From the NCBI RefSeq assembly GCF_017515565.1, contig NZ_JAFWFN010000007.1, positions 30,318 to 94,317 on the forward strand: a stretch of 64,000 nt of DNA, written 5' to 3'. The position numbers and the translations under genes are program-made. This DNA comes from Halomonas sp. (GTDB lineage Bacteria > Pseudomonadota > Gammaproteobacteria > Pseudomonadales > Halomonadaceae). The notes below the pieces were generated by a model, which was given only the letters and a program-made list of their open reading frames with translations, ran no database searches and was not told where the DNA came from. Positions 1 to 9,969 of the stretch are shown one piece after another (positions within the stretch are counted from its first letter, which is position 1; every line of letters starts with the position of its first letter).

Positions 1-8
1 GGCGCCAT
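1..8 (-). CDS. 5' end of a truncated leftward gene
   Basis: Read on the minus strand, an ATG at 8-6 follows an excellent ribosome binding site (AAGGAGAG about 7 bases upstream), so a leftward gene starts here and leaves the window after 8 bases (Met-Ala-Pro...). The product cannot be read. In Pseudomonas the gene next to glnK encodes a UbiK/BMFP-type accessory factor, so that is a possible identity from context only. Confidence 0.45.
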
Positions 9-118
9 AGTTCTCTCCTTAAACGAACACGTATAAATGTGAACTGCTTAACAGTAAGGATACGCAACCCTTCGCTAATACGCATGTGTCGTTTGCATTT
101 GTGCGCTCAGATTATCGT

Positions 119-167
119 TGCATCGAAATGGGGCGCTCAGCTTTTTTGAATGATCACTTATGGTGCA
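119..167 (+). promoter_or_regulatory. Two NtrC-like sites upstream of glnK
   Basis: Two 17-bp dyads resemble the NtrC consensus TGCACCA-N3-TGGTGCA. The first, 119-135, matches 5 of 7 bases in each half. The second, 151-167, has a perfect right half (TGGTGCA at 161-167) and a weak left half. Their centres (127 and 159) are 32 bp apart, about three helical turns on the same DNA face. They lie about 130-160 bp upstream of the start predicted from the sigma-54 element, which is usual for an NtrC enhancer. Matches were made by eye. Confidence 0.5.
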
Positions 168-263
168 ACGTCATGCTGCGCGCTATTTCAATTCTTATCC
201 TAAGCGTATTAAAGGTTTCGTTTATTTTTTCAAGTTACTGACTTTTATAATAAAAAAATCGAG

Positions 264-279
264 TGGCACGGTATGCGCA
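264..279 (+). promoter_or_regulatory. Sigma-54 promoter of glnK-amtB
   Basis: TGGCACGGTATGCGCA carries the invariant -24 GG (265-266) and -12 GC (277-278) with exactly 10 bases between them, and the -24 block TGGCACG is a full consensus match. Transcription would start near 290, leaving a leader of about 68 bases before glnK. The rest of 1-357 is AT-rich and holds the NtrC-like sites and presumably the leftward promoter of the edge gene. Confidence 0.7.
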
Positions 280-291
280 TTAACGAAATAA

Positions 292-696
<405 letters not shown>

Positions 697-742
697 TCCA
701 GCCAGCTAATAACATCTTTCTATGGTTAATGGGGAACTGACA

Positions 743-1990
743 ATGAACGAGCTTGCAGAGTTGAGTTACGCGCTCGACACCTTCTACTTCTTAATATGTG
801 GCGTGTTGGTCATGTGGATGGCGGCCGGCTTCTCGATGCTGGAAGCCGGTTTGGTGCGCTCTAAAAATACCGCTGAAATTCTCACCAAAAACATCGCGCT
901 GTTTGCAATTGCCTGCACCATGTACCTCCTGCTGGGTTACTACCTGATGTACTCCAGTGCGGAAGGTGGTTTCCTGCCTAATCTTGGTTTCTTGCTAGGC
1001 GGTGAGAACAGCGCCGATGCGGTAACCGCGGGTGGTGATGACGCGCCTTACTACTCCATGCGTGCAGATTACTTCTTCCAAGTGGTATTTGTTGCCACGG
1101 CGATGTCGATTGTGTCAGGTGCGGTTGCCGAGCGCATGAAGCTGTGGGCGTTTTTGGCCTTTGCTGTTGTGATGACGGGGGTGATTTATCCGGTGTCGGG
1201 CTACTGGACTTGGGGCGGCGGCTGGATTGATGCGATCGGCTTCTCAGACTTTGCAGGTTCGGGCATTGTTCACATGGCCGGTGCGGCAGCTGCCTTAGCC
1301 GGTGTGCTGGTGTTAGGTCCACGTAAGGGTAAATACGGTAACGACGGCACTATCCGGGCTATTCCTGGCGCTAACCTGCCGCTGGCAACGCTGGGTACCT
1401 TTATCCTGTGGATGGGCTGGTTCGGCTTTAACGGTGGCTCTGAGCTGAAGGTATCAGACGTTGATTCCGCTAATAATGTTGCACAGGTCATGGTAAACAC
1501 CAATGCAGCAGCGGCGGGCGGTGTTATTGCTGCGCTTATCCTGGCGAAGCTATGGTTCCGCAAGGCAGACCTGACGATGGCGCTTAACGGTGCACTGGCA
1601 GGCTTGGTGGCGGTTACGGCTGAACCTTTGGCACCTACCGCCTTCGGCGCAATGCTGATCGGTATGGTGGGTGGCCTGATCGTTGTGGTTTCCATCGTGA
1701 TGCTCGACAAGCTGAAGCTTGATGATCCGGTCGGTGCGATCTCGGTGCACGGTGTGGTAGGCATCTGGGGCTGTTTGGCAGTGCCTCTGTCTAACGCTGA
1801 TGCCACCTTCGGGGCGCAGATCATCGGTATGCTGGGCATCTTCGCCTGGGTATTCTTGGCGAGCCTAGTGGTATGGCTGGTGCTGAAAGCCATCATGGGC
1901 ATCCGCGTTAGCGAAGAAGAAGAGTATGAAGGGGTGGATATCGCTGAGTGCGGTCTTGAAGCCTACCCTGAGTTTAGCGTTAAGAAATAA
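743..1990 (+). CDS. amtB: Ammonium transporter AmtB
   Basis: This ammonium channel of the Amt/Rh family has about 415 residues and 11 predicted membrane helices. The two pore histidines are visible in GIVHMAGAAAALAG and ISVHGVVGIWG, and the first-helix segment WMAAGFSMLEAGLVR is characteristic. An in-frame ATG at 722 lacks a ribosome binding site, while the ATG at 743 has GGGGA 8 bases upstream, so 743 is preferred. It is co-transcribed with glnK, whose product regulates it at the inner membrane, and the transcript ends at the terminator at 2026-2051. Confidence 0.95.
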   Translation: MNELAELSYALDTFYFLICGVLVMWMAAGFSMLEAGLVRSKNTAEILTKNIALFAIACTMYLLLGYYLMYSSAEGGFLPNLGFLLGGENSADAVTAGGDDAPYYSMRADYFFQVVFVATAMSIVSGAVAERMKLWAFLAFAVVMTGVIYPVSGYWTWGGGWIDAIGFSDFAGSGIVHMAGAAAALAGVLVLGPRKGKYGNDGTIRAIPGANLPLATLGTFILWMGWFGFNGGSELKVSDVDSANNVAQVMVNTNAAAAGGVIAALILAKLWFRKADLTMALNGALAGLVAVTAEPLAPTAFGAMLIGMVGGLIVVVSIVMLDKLKLDDPVGAISVHGVVGIWGCLAVPLSNADATFGAQIIGMLGIFAWVFLASLVVWLVLKAIMGIRVSEEEEYEGVDIAECGLEAYPEFSVKK

Positions 1991-2025
1991 ACCTGCGCTA
2001 ATGAAGTGAGCAGGCTTGCTCCCTT

Positions 2026-2051
2026 GGCCTCCCTAATCGGGAGGCCTTTTT
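2026..2051 (+). terminator. Rho-independent terminator after amtB
   Basis: A perfect 8-bp stem (GGCCTCCC / GGGAGGCC), a 5-base loop and TTTTT follow the amtB stop by 35 bases. It separates glnK-amtB from the second P-II gene, which therefore needs its own promoter. Confidence 0.9.
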
Positions 2052-2172
2052 GTCTTAGGGCACGCTTAGGCTACATTTGCGTTGATTTTTTATTCTCTGC
2101 CGGTAGCGGTGTATGCTTACGGTAACGGGTGATGGGCCTTAACCACAGTGGCCCGCCAACCTTAGACAATAG

Positions 2173-2535
<363 letters not shown>

Positions 2536-2537
2536 CG

Positions 2538-2577
2538 GTGAATAGTAAGTTGTGAATAGTAAGTGTGAATGGTAAGA
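2538..2577 (+). repeat. Three tandem 13-base repeats
   Basis: The units GTGAATAGTAAGT (2538-2550), GTGAATAGTAAGT (2552-2564) and GTGAATGGTAAGA (2565-2577) follow the second P-II gene directly. Their core GTGAATGGT is the reverse complement of the heptad repeat at 2661-2688, so the two arrays flank the terminator in inverted orientation. Confidence 0.8.
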
Positions 2578-2589
2578 GCGATTAATAGA

Positions 2590-2624
2590 CAAAGCCCCTG
2601 TGGATAACATCCACAGGGGCTTTG
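2590..2624. terminator. Bidirectional hairpin between P-II and fpr
   Basis: A perfect 15-bp stem (2590-2604 / 2610-2624) with loop TAACA lies between two convergent genes. The stem ends in TTTG in both directions, so it can terminate both transcripts, though the T tracts are short. Confidence 0.8.
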
Positions 2625-2660
2625 CTCATAAGGCGGCGGTGAACAGAGCTACAATTTTCT

Positions 2661-2688
2661 ATTCACCATTCACCATTCACCATTCACC
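2661..2688 (+). repeat. Four tandem ATTCACC heptads
   Basis: Four exact head-to-tail copies of ATTCACC lie 6 bases downstream of fpr (in fpr's direction). They mirror the GTGAAT-containing array at 2538-2577, so the transcript could pair across the terminator. Confidence 0.8.
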
Positions 2689-2694
2689 CAGCGA

Positions 2695-3471
2695 TTACTT
2701 CTCTACGAAGGCACGCTCAATCACGTAGTCGCCCGGCTCACCCATACGCGGGGAGATATTCAGGCCCAGCTCGTCCAGCAGCGCGCTGGTGTCGTCCAGC
2801 ATGGCGGGGCTGCCACAAATCATCGCCCGGTCTTGGCGCGGATCAATCGGCGGAAGACCCGTATCTTCAAACAGTTTTCCACTGCGGATATGGTCGGTCA
2901 GGCGGCCCATGGTGTGGAACTCTTCGCGGGTGACCGTGGGGTAGTAAACCAGCTTCTCGGCGACCTCTTCGCCCAGGTATTCGTGAGCGGGCAGCTCCTT
3001 GGTGATGAAGTCAGCGTAGGCCAGCTCCGACACTTCACGCACGCCGTGGATCAACACTACTTTTTCAAAGCGCTCATACACTTCAGGGTCTTGGATAAGG
3101 CTCATAAAGGGCGCAAGACCGGTACCGGTTGAGAGCATGTAAAGGTTGCGACCCGGCAGCAGGTCGTCGCATACCAGCGTGCCGGTGGGCTTGCGGCTGA
3201 CCATAATTTGATCGCCCACTTTTAAGTGCTGCAGGCGCGAGGTGAGCGGGCCGTCGGGCACTTTGATACTGAAAAATTCCAGGTGGTCTTCGTAGTTAGG
3301 GCTGGCGATGGAGTAGGCACGCATCAGTGGTTTGCCGTTTACTTCCAGACCGATCATCACAAACTGGCCATTTTTGAAGCGCAGGCTGCGCTCGCGGGTG
3401 GTGCGGAAGCTAAACAGGGTGTCGTTCCAGTGATGAACGCTGAGGACTTCTTCCAGGGCAAACTTGCTCAT
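2695..3471 (-). CDS. fpr: Ferredoxin/flavodoxin-NADP+ reductase
   Basis: This is a 258-residue bacterial ferredoxin-NADP+ reductase that exchanges electrons between NADPH and ferredoxin or flavodoxin in the cytoplasm. The FAD-binding motif RAYSIASP, the NADP-binding segment STGTGLAPF and the C-terminal ending YVIERAFVEK mark the Pseudomonas/Azotobacter-type subclass. The start has a GAGGAG ribosome binding site 6 bases upstream. It is transcribed divergently from a LysR-type regulator, an arrangement known for fpr and finR in pseudomonads, where the pair answers superoxide or redox stress. Similar control here is inferred. Confidence 0.93.
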   Translation of the reverse strand: MSKFALEEVLSVHHWNDTLFSFRTTRERSLRFKNGQFVMIGLEVNGKPLMRAYSIASPNYEDHLEFFSIKVPDGPLTSRLQHLKVGDQIMVSRKPTGTLVCDDLLPGRNLYMLSTGTGLAPFMSLIQDPEVYERFEKVVLIHGVREVSELAYADFITKELPAHEYLGEEVAEKLVYYPTVTREEFHTMGRLTDHIRSGKLFEDTGLPPIDPRQDRAMICGSPAMLDDTSALLDELGLNISPRMGEPGDYVIERAFVEK

Positions 3472-3550
3472 GCTGACTCCTCTAGGGGCAGAGTGGCCTA
3501 CGCCTCGCCGCCATATTCTAAAAAAGAATAAAAAATAACTGTATATGATG

Positions 3551-3570
3551 CCGTTAATTCTAAATAACGG
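3551..3570. promoter_or_regulatory. Candidate LysR-type operator between fpr and regulator
   Basis: CCGTTA-N8-TAACGG is a 20-bp dyad in the AT-rich divergent intergenic region, containing the T-N11-A pattern typical of LysR binding sites. A second, imperfect dyad (CTTAT...ATAAG) spans 3606-3628. Assignment to the adjacent regulator rests on position. Confidence 0.5.
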
Positions 3571-3652
3571 GTGGTATATCTGTTAAGTGAATTATACTGA
3601 TAACACTTATCTAAAAAATAGATATAAGACCCCGAACAGATAGGTCACTGCG

Positions 3653-4579
3653 ATGCACTACACCCTGCGCCAGCTAGAAGTCTTTGTGGCGGTTGCCCAG
3701 CACGAAAGCGTTTCCCATGCAGCGCGTGCGCTTGCCATGTCCCAGTCCGCTACTAGCACGGCGTTGGCGGAGCTAGAGCGCCAATTCGACTGCCAACTGC
3801 TTGACCGTATAGGTAAGCGGTTAAAGCTTAATGCGCTCGGTTTTCAGCTGTTGCCCAAAGCAGTGGCCTTACTGGACCGTGCCGAAGAAGTGGAGGAGCT
3901 ACTGCGCGGCCAGCAGGGGGTGGGCGCGCTGGATGTTGGGGCAACCCTTACCATTGGCAACTATTTAGCCACGCTGCTGATCAGCGACTTTATGCAGCAG
4001 CACCCCGGCAGCCGCGTGCGGCTAGCGGTGCGCAATACACGGCATATCATCGAAGGCGTGCGCCAGCACTCGCTGGATTTGGGACTGATTGAAGGGCAGT
4101 GCGATGATGAGATGATTATCAGCCAGCCCTGGGTAGAAGATGAGCTTTGCGTGTTCTGCTCGCCGCGCCATCCGTTGGCGGGGCGCGAGCATCTTGAGCT
4201 GGAACAGCTGCTGCGTGAGGATTGGATAATGCGTGAAGAGGGCTCCGGTACGCGAATGACCCTTGAGCACGCCGCCCGCCATCGGCGCAGTCGGTTTAAT
4301 ACCCTGCTGGAGCTTGAGCATACCGAAGGCATTAAACGGGCGGTGGAATCGGGCCTGGGTATCGGCTGCGTTTCCAGGCTGGCGCTACGCGATGCCTTCC
4401 GGCGGGGCAGCTTAGTGCCGCTGCCCACACCGGAGTTAGACTTAAAACGCCAGTTCACCTTTATTTGGCACCGCCACAAGTACCTCACCACCGGCGTGCG
4501 TGAGTTCCTTCGGCTCTGCCGCGAAATGACGGCGGGCGCCAAGCGCAGCGATGATATTCCGCTTCCGCCGATTCCTTAG
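3653..4579 (+). CDS. finR: LysR-family regulator, FinR-like
   Basis: This is a 308-residue LysR-type regulator. Residues 1-60 form the winged helix-turn-helix (SVSHAARALAMSQSATSTALAELE) and residues 90-290 the effector-binding fold. It is divergent from fpr, as finR is in Pseudomonas, where FinR activates fpr under superoxide and sulfite stress. The symbol is given for that context and is not proven by sequence alone. A dyad at 3551-3570 is a plausible binding site. The gene ends 4 bases before the convergent chemoreceptor gene, leaving no room for a terminator. Confidence 0.75.
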   Translation: MHYTLRQLEVFVAVAQHESVSHAARALAMSQSATSTALAELERQFDCQLLDRIGKRLKLNALGFQLLPKAVALLDRAEEVEELLRGQQGVGALDVGATLTIGNYLATLLISDFMQQHPGSRVRLAVRNTRHIIEGVRQHSLDLGLIEGQCDDEMIISQPWVEDELCVFCSPRHPLAGREHLELEQLLREDWIMREEGSGTRMTLEHAARHRRSRFNTLLELEHTEGIKRAVESGLGIGCVSRLALRDAFRRGSLVPLPTPELDLKRQFTFIWHRHKYLTTGVREFLRLCREMTAGAKRSDDIPLPPIP

Positions 4580-4583
4580 CCCA

Positions 4584-6692
4584 TCAGCGGAATGTTTCTG
4601 GGGCCGGCAGTGAATACTCTTTAAGAGCATCGCTGCCAGTCGTTTCAAGTGTGAAGCCACCAACCAATGCGGCCAACCGGTCAGCTTGGTCTTTTAGCTG
4701 TTCGGCAGCGGTAGTGGATTCTTGCACTAGGGCGGCGTTTTGCTGGGTCATCTGGTCTAGGTCGGTCACCGCAATACTGACCTGGCTGATGCCATCGTTC
4801 TGTTCTCGCGCTGCTGTGCTGATGTCTCCCAGCATCTGAGTGACGCGCGTTACGCTCTGGGCCAGCTCACGCATGGCTGCTTCGGCATCGCGCACCATTT
4901 GGGTGCCGCTTTCTACTTTGTTTGCTGAGGCATCAATACGCTGGCGAATATCTTTGGCGGCGTCGCTGCTACGCGAGGCTAATTTGCGTACTTCATCCGC
5001 TACAACAGCAAACCCTCGACCATGCTCCCCCGCCCGAGCGGCTTCGACGGATGCGTTTAGCGCGAGCAGATTGGTTTGGAAGGCAATGCCATCAATGACG
5101 CTGACAATGCTCTGTATCTCATCAGAATTGGTACGAATATCCGTCATTGTGGTGACCACCTGCTCGAATGCGCTATCCGTGCGGGATGCTAGCTCAGAGG
5201 CGGTTTCAGAAAGCCCGCTGGCTTCCTGAGAGGCGTGGGTGGTGTGGCTAACGGTGCTGCTAATCTCTTCCATAGCAGAAGAGGTTTGTTGCAGGCTGGC
5301 AGCGGCCTGTTCAGTACGCCGTGAAAGATCGTGACCCCCTTGGGTAATCTCATTGGCCGCATGATTGACCGCTTCGCTGCTACGCCGTACATCCAGTAAA
5401 ATCGCTTGGATTTTGGCGGCAAACGCATTGAATTGCTCGGCTACCGCTGCGCTCTCGTCGCGGCCATGCACCAGCAAACGCTGGGTAAGGTCGCCACTGC
5501 CAGAGGCAATTTCCTGCATACGGTTAGCAAGCCGCTTTAATGGACGTGCGATTCGCCCACCAATCAACCAAAGTGCTATGACGCCAATAGAGGCAAGTAA
5601 CAGGCCAACAAGCGTCATGCCGATAGTGTTTTGCTGGCGCTGGTCGCCGAGCAAACCTTGCAGCGTATTTAGCTCTGCCAGTACCAGCGACTCCGGTAGC
5701 TGCAACACCAGCATCCAGGGCTGCTCGGTGCCCAGGGGAATGGGCTGGTAGCGCTGTAGCATGCCGTCATTCAGGCTGCTGTGGAGGCTGCCCTGAGAGG
5801 CCGCTTGGGCAATGCCAGACATCAGCGTATTACTCAGCGATTCACTTGCTGGTAAGCCAAGGCCACTTTCGCCTGCGGTGTCCGCTACTAAGCCGCCACG
5901 ACCTGCTACTAGCGCCATGCGGCCTGCCCCGTCATACAGGGATTGATTGGCTTCGTTTAATAGCGTTTGAATAAAGTTAAGCGATAGATCCACCCCTGCG
6001 ACGCCACGAAACTCCCCATCCACCACTATGGGGGCGTTGAAGGAGGTGACCAGCTCTGTTTCGCCGTCATAGTCGTAGGCGGCGGGGTCAATAATGCAGG
6101 GGGCCAGCGTTTCGCGCGGGCACAGGTAGTACTCACCTTCGCGAACGCCACTTGCTAGACGTGTTTGGCTCTCCATGGTATCGCCCAGGGGCAGTACCGC
6201 CAGGGAGCCGTCGCCGGTGCGGTACCACCAGGGCATAAAACGGCCGCTGCCGTCATGTCCGTAGCGCTCATCACCCGCGTAGCGTGCGTCATCACCAAAG
6301 GCGTTGGGCTCCCAGCCAATAAATGCATCTAAAAGAGCAGGGTTATCGGCGACGGTTTGGCGAACCAGGTTCGATAACTGACGGCGACTCAGGTGTAACG
6401 CCCGGAACCCTTCTTCATCTTCTACGCCCATCAAGGCATTGGTAGATGCCAGTTGAGACGCTAGGGTCATCGCTGTGTCTAGCTCTCGACGGATGCGCTC
6501 GCCCTCCGCATCGGCAATGGCATCCAGCCGCGCATCAAGCGCGCCCTTAATTAATGGGCGTGTATAGTCATCCACCGTTTGTTGGGTGCGGGCGGCGGCA
6601 ATTAGGTTATACGCCACCAGCGCTGCAACGATGGCAAGTAAGCAAGGCGCGGCTAAGGCAACCACAAACGAACGTAATGAGCGAAAATGCAT
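4584..6692 (-). CDS. Methyl-accepting chemotaxis protein, double Cache type
   Basis: This is a 702-residue chemoreceptor. It has an N-terminal membrane helix (about 8-30), a large periplasmic region of double-Cache type (about 35-340, with [13 protein letters not shown] and GVAGVDLSL), a second helix (about 358-380), HAMP, and a cytoplasmic signalling domain with the hairpin tip [28 protein letters not shown]. It lacks a C-terminal CheR/CheB tether pentapeptide. The ligand is unknown; the region lacks the Y-x4-R-x-W-Y amino-acid motif seen in its neighbour. It is the second gene of a two-receptor operon, 8 bases after the upstream receptor gene. Confidence 0.9.
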   Translation of the reverse strand: MHFRSLRSFVVALAAPCLLAIVAALVAYNLIAAARTQQTVDDYTRPLIKGALDARLDAIADAEGERIRRELDTAMTLASQLASTNALMGVEDEEGFRALHLSRRQLSNLVRQTVADNPALLDAFIGWEPNAFGDDARYAGDERYGHDGSGRFMPWWYRTGDGSLAVLPLGDTMESQTRLASGVREGEYYLCPRETLAPCIIDPAAYDYDGETELVTSFNAPIVVDGEFRGVAGVDLSLNFIQTLLNEANQSLYDGAGRMALVAGRGGLVADTAGESGLGLPASESLSNTLMSGIAQAASQGSLHSSLNDGMLQRYQPIPLGTEQPWMLVLQLPESLVLAELNTLQGLLGDQRQQNTIGMTLVGLLLASIGVIALWLIGGRIARPLKRLANRMQEIASGSGDLTQRLLVHGRDESAAVAEQFNAFAAKIQAILLDVRRSSEAVNHAANEITQGGHDLSRRTEQAAASLQQTSSAMEEISSTVSHTTHASQEASGLSETASELASRTDSAFEQVVTTMTDIRTNSDEIQSIVSVIDGIAFQTNLLALNASVEAARAGEHGRGFAVVADEVRKLASRSSDAAKDIRQRIDASANKVESGTQMVRDAEAAMRELAQSVTRVTQMLGDISTAAREQNDGISQVSIAVTDLDQMTQQNAALVQESTTAAEQLKDQADRLAALVGGFTLETTGSDALKEYSLPAPETFR

Positions 6693-6700
6693 AAGCGTGG

Positions 6701-8560
6701 TTATCCCTTTAAGGCCATGTATTGGCGAGGGCTTTCAAGTGCTTGGGGCGTTGCTGACGACAGCTTAAAGCTGCTAATGGTGCCCTTAAGGTGATCGGCC
6801 TGCTCTTTGAGCTGTTCCGCGGCGGTAGTGGACTCTTCCACCATGGCGGCATTCTCTTGGGTCATACGGTCAAGTTCAGCCACGGCGATATTGACTTGCT
6901 TAATGCCATCGCTCTGCTCGCTCGTCGCGGAGTTGATTTCCTCCAGCACATCGGCAACACGGGTAATATGGGCGACGATATCCTGCATGGTAGCCCCTGC
7001 GTTTTGCACTAATGTGGTGCCGTTATTCACTTTGCTTTGTGAATCTTCGACCAATTTCTGAATGTCGTTGGCCGCGTCACTACTGCGTCCTGCTAATTTG
7101 CGCACTTCATCGGCAACGACCGCAAAGCCTCGGCCATGCTCCCCCGCCCGGGCGGCTTCTACTGAGGCGTTGAGGGCCAGTAAGTTGGTTTGAAAGGCAA
7201 TGCTGTTCATGAGCGTGACGATCTCGCCAATTTTATTGGAAGACTGGGAGATGTCTTCCATGGTAGTGACCACGTTAGCCACCACTTGGCCCCCTTCTTT
7301 AGCCACTTTCGAGGCCGTATGGGAAAGCTTGTTGGCCTCTTGAGCGGAGGCAGCGGTGTGCTCTACCGTGCTCGTTATCTGCTCCACTGAGGCAGAGGTT
7401 TCCTGCAGGCTAGACGCTGCGTTCTCGGTGCGGCGGGATAAATCCTGGCCGCCCAGGGCGATTTCGTTCGTTGCATGGTGAACCGACTCGCTGCTGGTGC
7501 GGACATCGATCAATACCGCTTCCATTTTGCCGACAAAGCGGTTGAAGGCACTGGCGATTTGGGAAACCTCGTCGTTGCCCTCTTCGGGCAAGCGCTGAGT
7601 TAAGTCGCCTTCACCGGAGGCAATGTTATCCATCGCATTACGCACCCCGAGTAAACGGCGCAGCAGCAGCGAGAGCAATATGCTAAAGACCACCGCGGTA
7701 ATGGCGGCGACAATCAGCAGCGTTACTATCGAAGTGGTGGCAATGGCGCGCAGCCCTGCGGTCGCTTCTTGTTCATCGAGTGCAACGATGAGCTGCCAAT
7801 CGCTATTGCCGCCGACATAGCTCCCCATAAGCAGCTTATCGCTGTTTTGCAGCTTGAGTGCTTGGGGCTCATTGCCTTGGATGATTTGGCTAAGGCGTGC
7901 ATTGGTAAGGTCTCCACTCAACTGAGTGGAAGCTTCAAGCGTTAATGCAGCATCAGGATGGGCGACGAGGGTGCCATCTTCCGTTGTTAAAAAGCCAAAG
8001 CTAGAAGGCGTAGGCGCAATGCCTGAGACGATATCAATGACGTCACCGATGCTAATGTCAGCACCAATAACGGCAGCAAGCTGACCGTTCTGGTAGAAAG
8101 GGCGTGCAAAGGTAACAATCAAGCCACCTGATTGAGCATCCACATAAGGCGCTGTAATAATAGTATCTTGCGCTTCAGCAGCCTCTAGGTACCAGGGGCG
8201 CTGCCGTGGGTCGTAATCGCTGGGGGGTTGCCATTCATCAGAAAATACGGCCGCTGATGTAGACGGGTAGGCAATGTAGGTGGACATAAAGCTGCCGAAA
8301 TCAGCTAACTGACGTAATGCAGCAAGTGGGGAGTCGCTAGCGACCGCATCTTCCATGCTAGCGAGCATCGTATAACGGGCGTTAAACCACTCATTAATGG
8401 CTCGTGTGTTGCCGTCTACGACGGCGCTTAAGTTACGGCTAATTTGTTGACTATTGTGATGTTTAACGGTGGTGTAGCTGGCAATGCCGTTAATAATCAG
8501 AGCGAGAGTAATTGCCGTTAGGGCAGCAAGTAAGATTCGTACGCGAAGGGAGGAAAACAT
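6701..8560 (-). CDS. Chemoreceptor with dCache amino-acid-binding signature
   Basis: This is a 619-residue methyl-accepting chemotaxis protein: membrane helix 8-28, periplasmic double Cache (about 35-275), second helix (about 280-302), HAMP and the conserved signalling hairpin. The Cache domain carries Y116, R121, W123, Y124, Y139 and D168. This reproduces the order and, as I recall, the spacing (15 and 29 residues after WY) of the ligand contacts in the amino-acid receptor PctA of Pseudomonas aeruginosa. An L-amino-acid chemoeffector is therefore inferred. It heads a two-gene operon with the receptor at 4584-6692. Confidence 0.92.
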   Translation of the reverse strand: MFSSLRVRILLAALTAITLALIINGIASYTTVKHHNSQQISRNLSAVVDGNTRAINEWFNARYTMLASMEDAVASDSPLAALRQLADFGSFMSTYIAYPSTSAAVFSDEWQPPSDYDPRQRPWYLEAAEAQDTIITAPYVDAQSGGLIVTFARPFYQNGQLAAVIGADISIGDVIDIVSGIAPTPSSFGFLTTEDGTLVAHPDAALTLEASTQLSGDLTNARLSQIIQGNEPQALKLQNSDKLLMGSYVGGNSDWQLIVALDEQEATAGLRAIATTSIVTLLIVAAITAVVFSILLSLLLRRLLGVRNAMDNIASGEGDLTQRLPEEGNDEVSQIASAFNRFVGKMEAVLIDVRTSSESVHHATNEIALGGQDLSRRTENAASSLQETSASVEQITSTVEHTAASAQEANKLSHTASKVAKEGGQVVANVVTTMEDISQSSNKIGEIVTLMNSIAFQTNLLALNASVEAARAGEHGRGFAVVADEVRKLAGRSSDAANDIQKLVEDSQSKVNNGTTLVQNAGATMQDIVAHITRVADVLEEINSATSEQSDGIKQVNIAVAELDRMTQENAAMVEESTTAAEQLKEQADHLKGTISSFKLSSATPQALESPRQYMALKG

Positions 8561-8629
8561 GGTCGCTCTCTCGAGAATGGCTGGATACCAAAGTTCTATC
8601 GGCGAGAACGACCACGACTTGAGTGACGA

Positions 8630-9067
8630 TTAACGCAAATCGCTGACCGCGTTTTGAATATCCTGCACGGAGGCTTTGCTTAAATCTTTAGAGAGCGTGT
8701 GAATAACCAGCTTTTGAGTGGGGGGATCGAGCTTTTCACGCAGTAGGCCCAAAAACTTAGGCGGCGCAACCATGATCAGCTTTTCCATGCTGTTTTCTAC
8801 CCGAGCGGTATAGAGACGCTGAACCACTTCTTTAGCAAACAGCTCATTCTCATGTTTTGAAGCGGCTCCCTCTTCACCGGAGGAGCGTGACGTGGTGGAC
8901 ATTGACTCATGGACATCGGCGCCGCGACGATCGGTGATTAAATCACCTTCATGCAGCCGTCCTTCCGCATGTACCAAACTCTCCTGTTCAACGAGATTTA
9001 GCGCATCACGGGTGAAAATACGCGCACGGGCGGCATCGGCTACCACAATATAGGTGGTCATCGTCAT
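8630..9067 (-). CDS. Host-attachment family protein
   Basis: This is a 145-residue protein resembling the 'protein required for attachment to host cells' family, first named from Agrobacterium. The N-terminal TYIVVADAARARIFTRD and the internal LIMVAPPKFLGLLREKLDP are the recognisable blocks; the fold resembles release-factor eRF1-like small domains. No signal peptide or membrane segment is seen, so a cytoplasmic location is likely and the family name should not be taken literally. AAGGAGG precedes two possible starts (9067 and 9061). It stands alone between the chemoreceptor and transporter operons. Confidence 0.75.
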   Translation of the reverse strand: MTMTTYIVVADAARARIFTRDALNLVEQESLVHAEGRLHEGDLITDRRGADVHESMSTTSRSSGEEGAASKHENELFAKEVVQRLYTARVENSMEKLIMVAPPKFLGLLREKLDPPTQKLVIHTLSKDLSKASVQDIQNAVSDLR

Positions 9068-9159
9068 ACGTCCTCCTTGTCATTAGTTGCCTCTTAACCA
9101 TGGCAAGCGTTTGCCGTTTGGTCAAACACTTGCAAGGGCTAAAATATGTTTTTGGAGAG

Positions 9160-9969
9160 TTAAAGTACCTTGCTGCGCAGTAAGCTGGTAATTGCCTCGC
9201 CAATCAGTACAAGCACGATGATCGCGATCAAAATGGTGGCGACGGTTGGCCAGGCAAAGGTATCGATAGCGCCCTGAAGAATCACGCCAATACCACCAGC
9301 GCCCACGAGCCCTAGCACGGTGGACTCGCGAATATTGATGTCCCAGCGCAAAATCACAATGGCAAAAAAGGCCGGCATCACCTGAGGCACAATGGCGTAG
9401 GCAACCACCTTTGCTTTGGAAGCACCGGTGGCCTCCATGGCTTCTACCGGTCGGCGGTCGATTTCCTCAATGGCTTCACCCATTAATTTGCCGATAAAGC
9501 CTATCGAGCGAAACACAATCGCTAGGATCCCTGCTAACACGCCGGGGCCAAAAATGGCCACGAATAACAGCGCCCATATAATTGTATTAACCGAGCGGCT
9601 TGAGACCAGAATAAAGCGCCCCAGCCACAGGCACGCACGATTGGGCGTGGTGTTTTGGGCAGCGATATAGGCCACCGGCAGGGCTAGAAAAATAGTTAGA
9701 AAGGTTGCTAGCGTCGCGATATGCACCGTTTCCAGCAGCGCGTTCAAAATATTGCTTAGCCCGGCAGCGCTCGGGGGCCACATGCGCGCACCCAAATTCG
9801 ACATTTGATTGGGGGCGTCCCACACCCAGGGCCAGAAAATATCAATATCGCGAACTGCCCAGAACACCAGCATCAACGTGCCTAGTAGCACCGCGTAGCG
9901 GATGAGCCTCTCTTTACGGTCGTAGCGTTGCCAAACGCGGTCGGCGAGTTGCTGTGCGTGATCTACCAT
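9160..9969 (-). CDS. phnE: Phosphonate-type ABC transporter permease (second PhnE)
   Basis: This is a 269-residue inner-membrane permease with about six helices and the ABC permease loop EAMEATGASKAKVVAYAIVPQ. The final block REStvLGLVGAGGIG is typical of PhnE. It overlaps the preceding phnE paralogue by 7 bases and is the last gene of phnD-phnC-phnE-phnE. Two different PhnE subunits are likely to form a heterodimeric channel. No C-P lyase or phosphonatase gene follows, so the operon is transport only. Confidence 0.9.
   Translation of the reverse strand: MVDHAQQLADRVWQRYDRKERLIRYAVLLGTLMLVFWAVRDIDIFWPWVWDAPNQMSNLGARMWPPSAAGLSNILNALLETVHIATLATFLTIFLALPVAYIAAQNTTPNRACLWLGRFILVSSRSVNTIIWALLFVAIFGPGVLAGILAIVFRSIGFIGKLMGEAIEEIDRRPVEAMEATGASKAKVVAYAIVPQVMPAFFAIVILRWDINIRESTVLGLVGAGGIGVILQGAIDTFAWPTVATILIAIIVLVLIGEAITSLLRSKVL

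Noticed and set aside
1270-1902. 210-codon open frame antisense to amtB
   Set aside because: Low-complexity Ser/Thr/Pro/Ala composition typical of a shadow of a membrane-protein gene.
2058-2071. GG-N10-GC element upstream of the second P-II gene
   Set aside because: The spacing fits, but flanking bases do not match sigma-54 consensus and no NtrC-like sites were found nearby.
3961-4542. 193-codon open frame antisense to the LysR gene
   Set aside because: Ser/Arg-rich shadow with no family resemblance.
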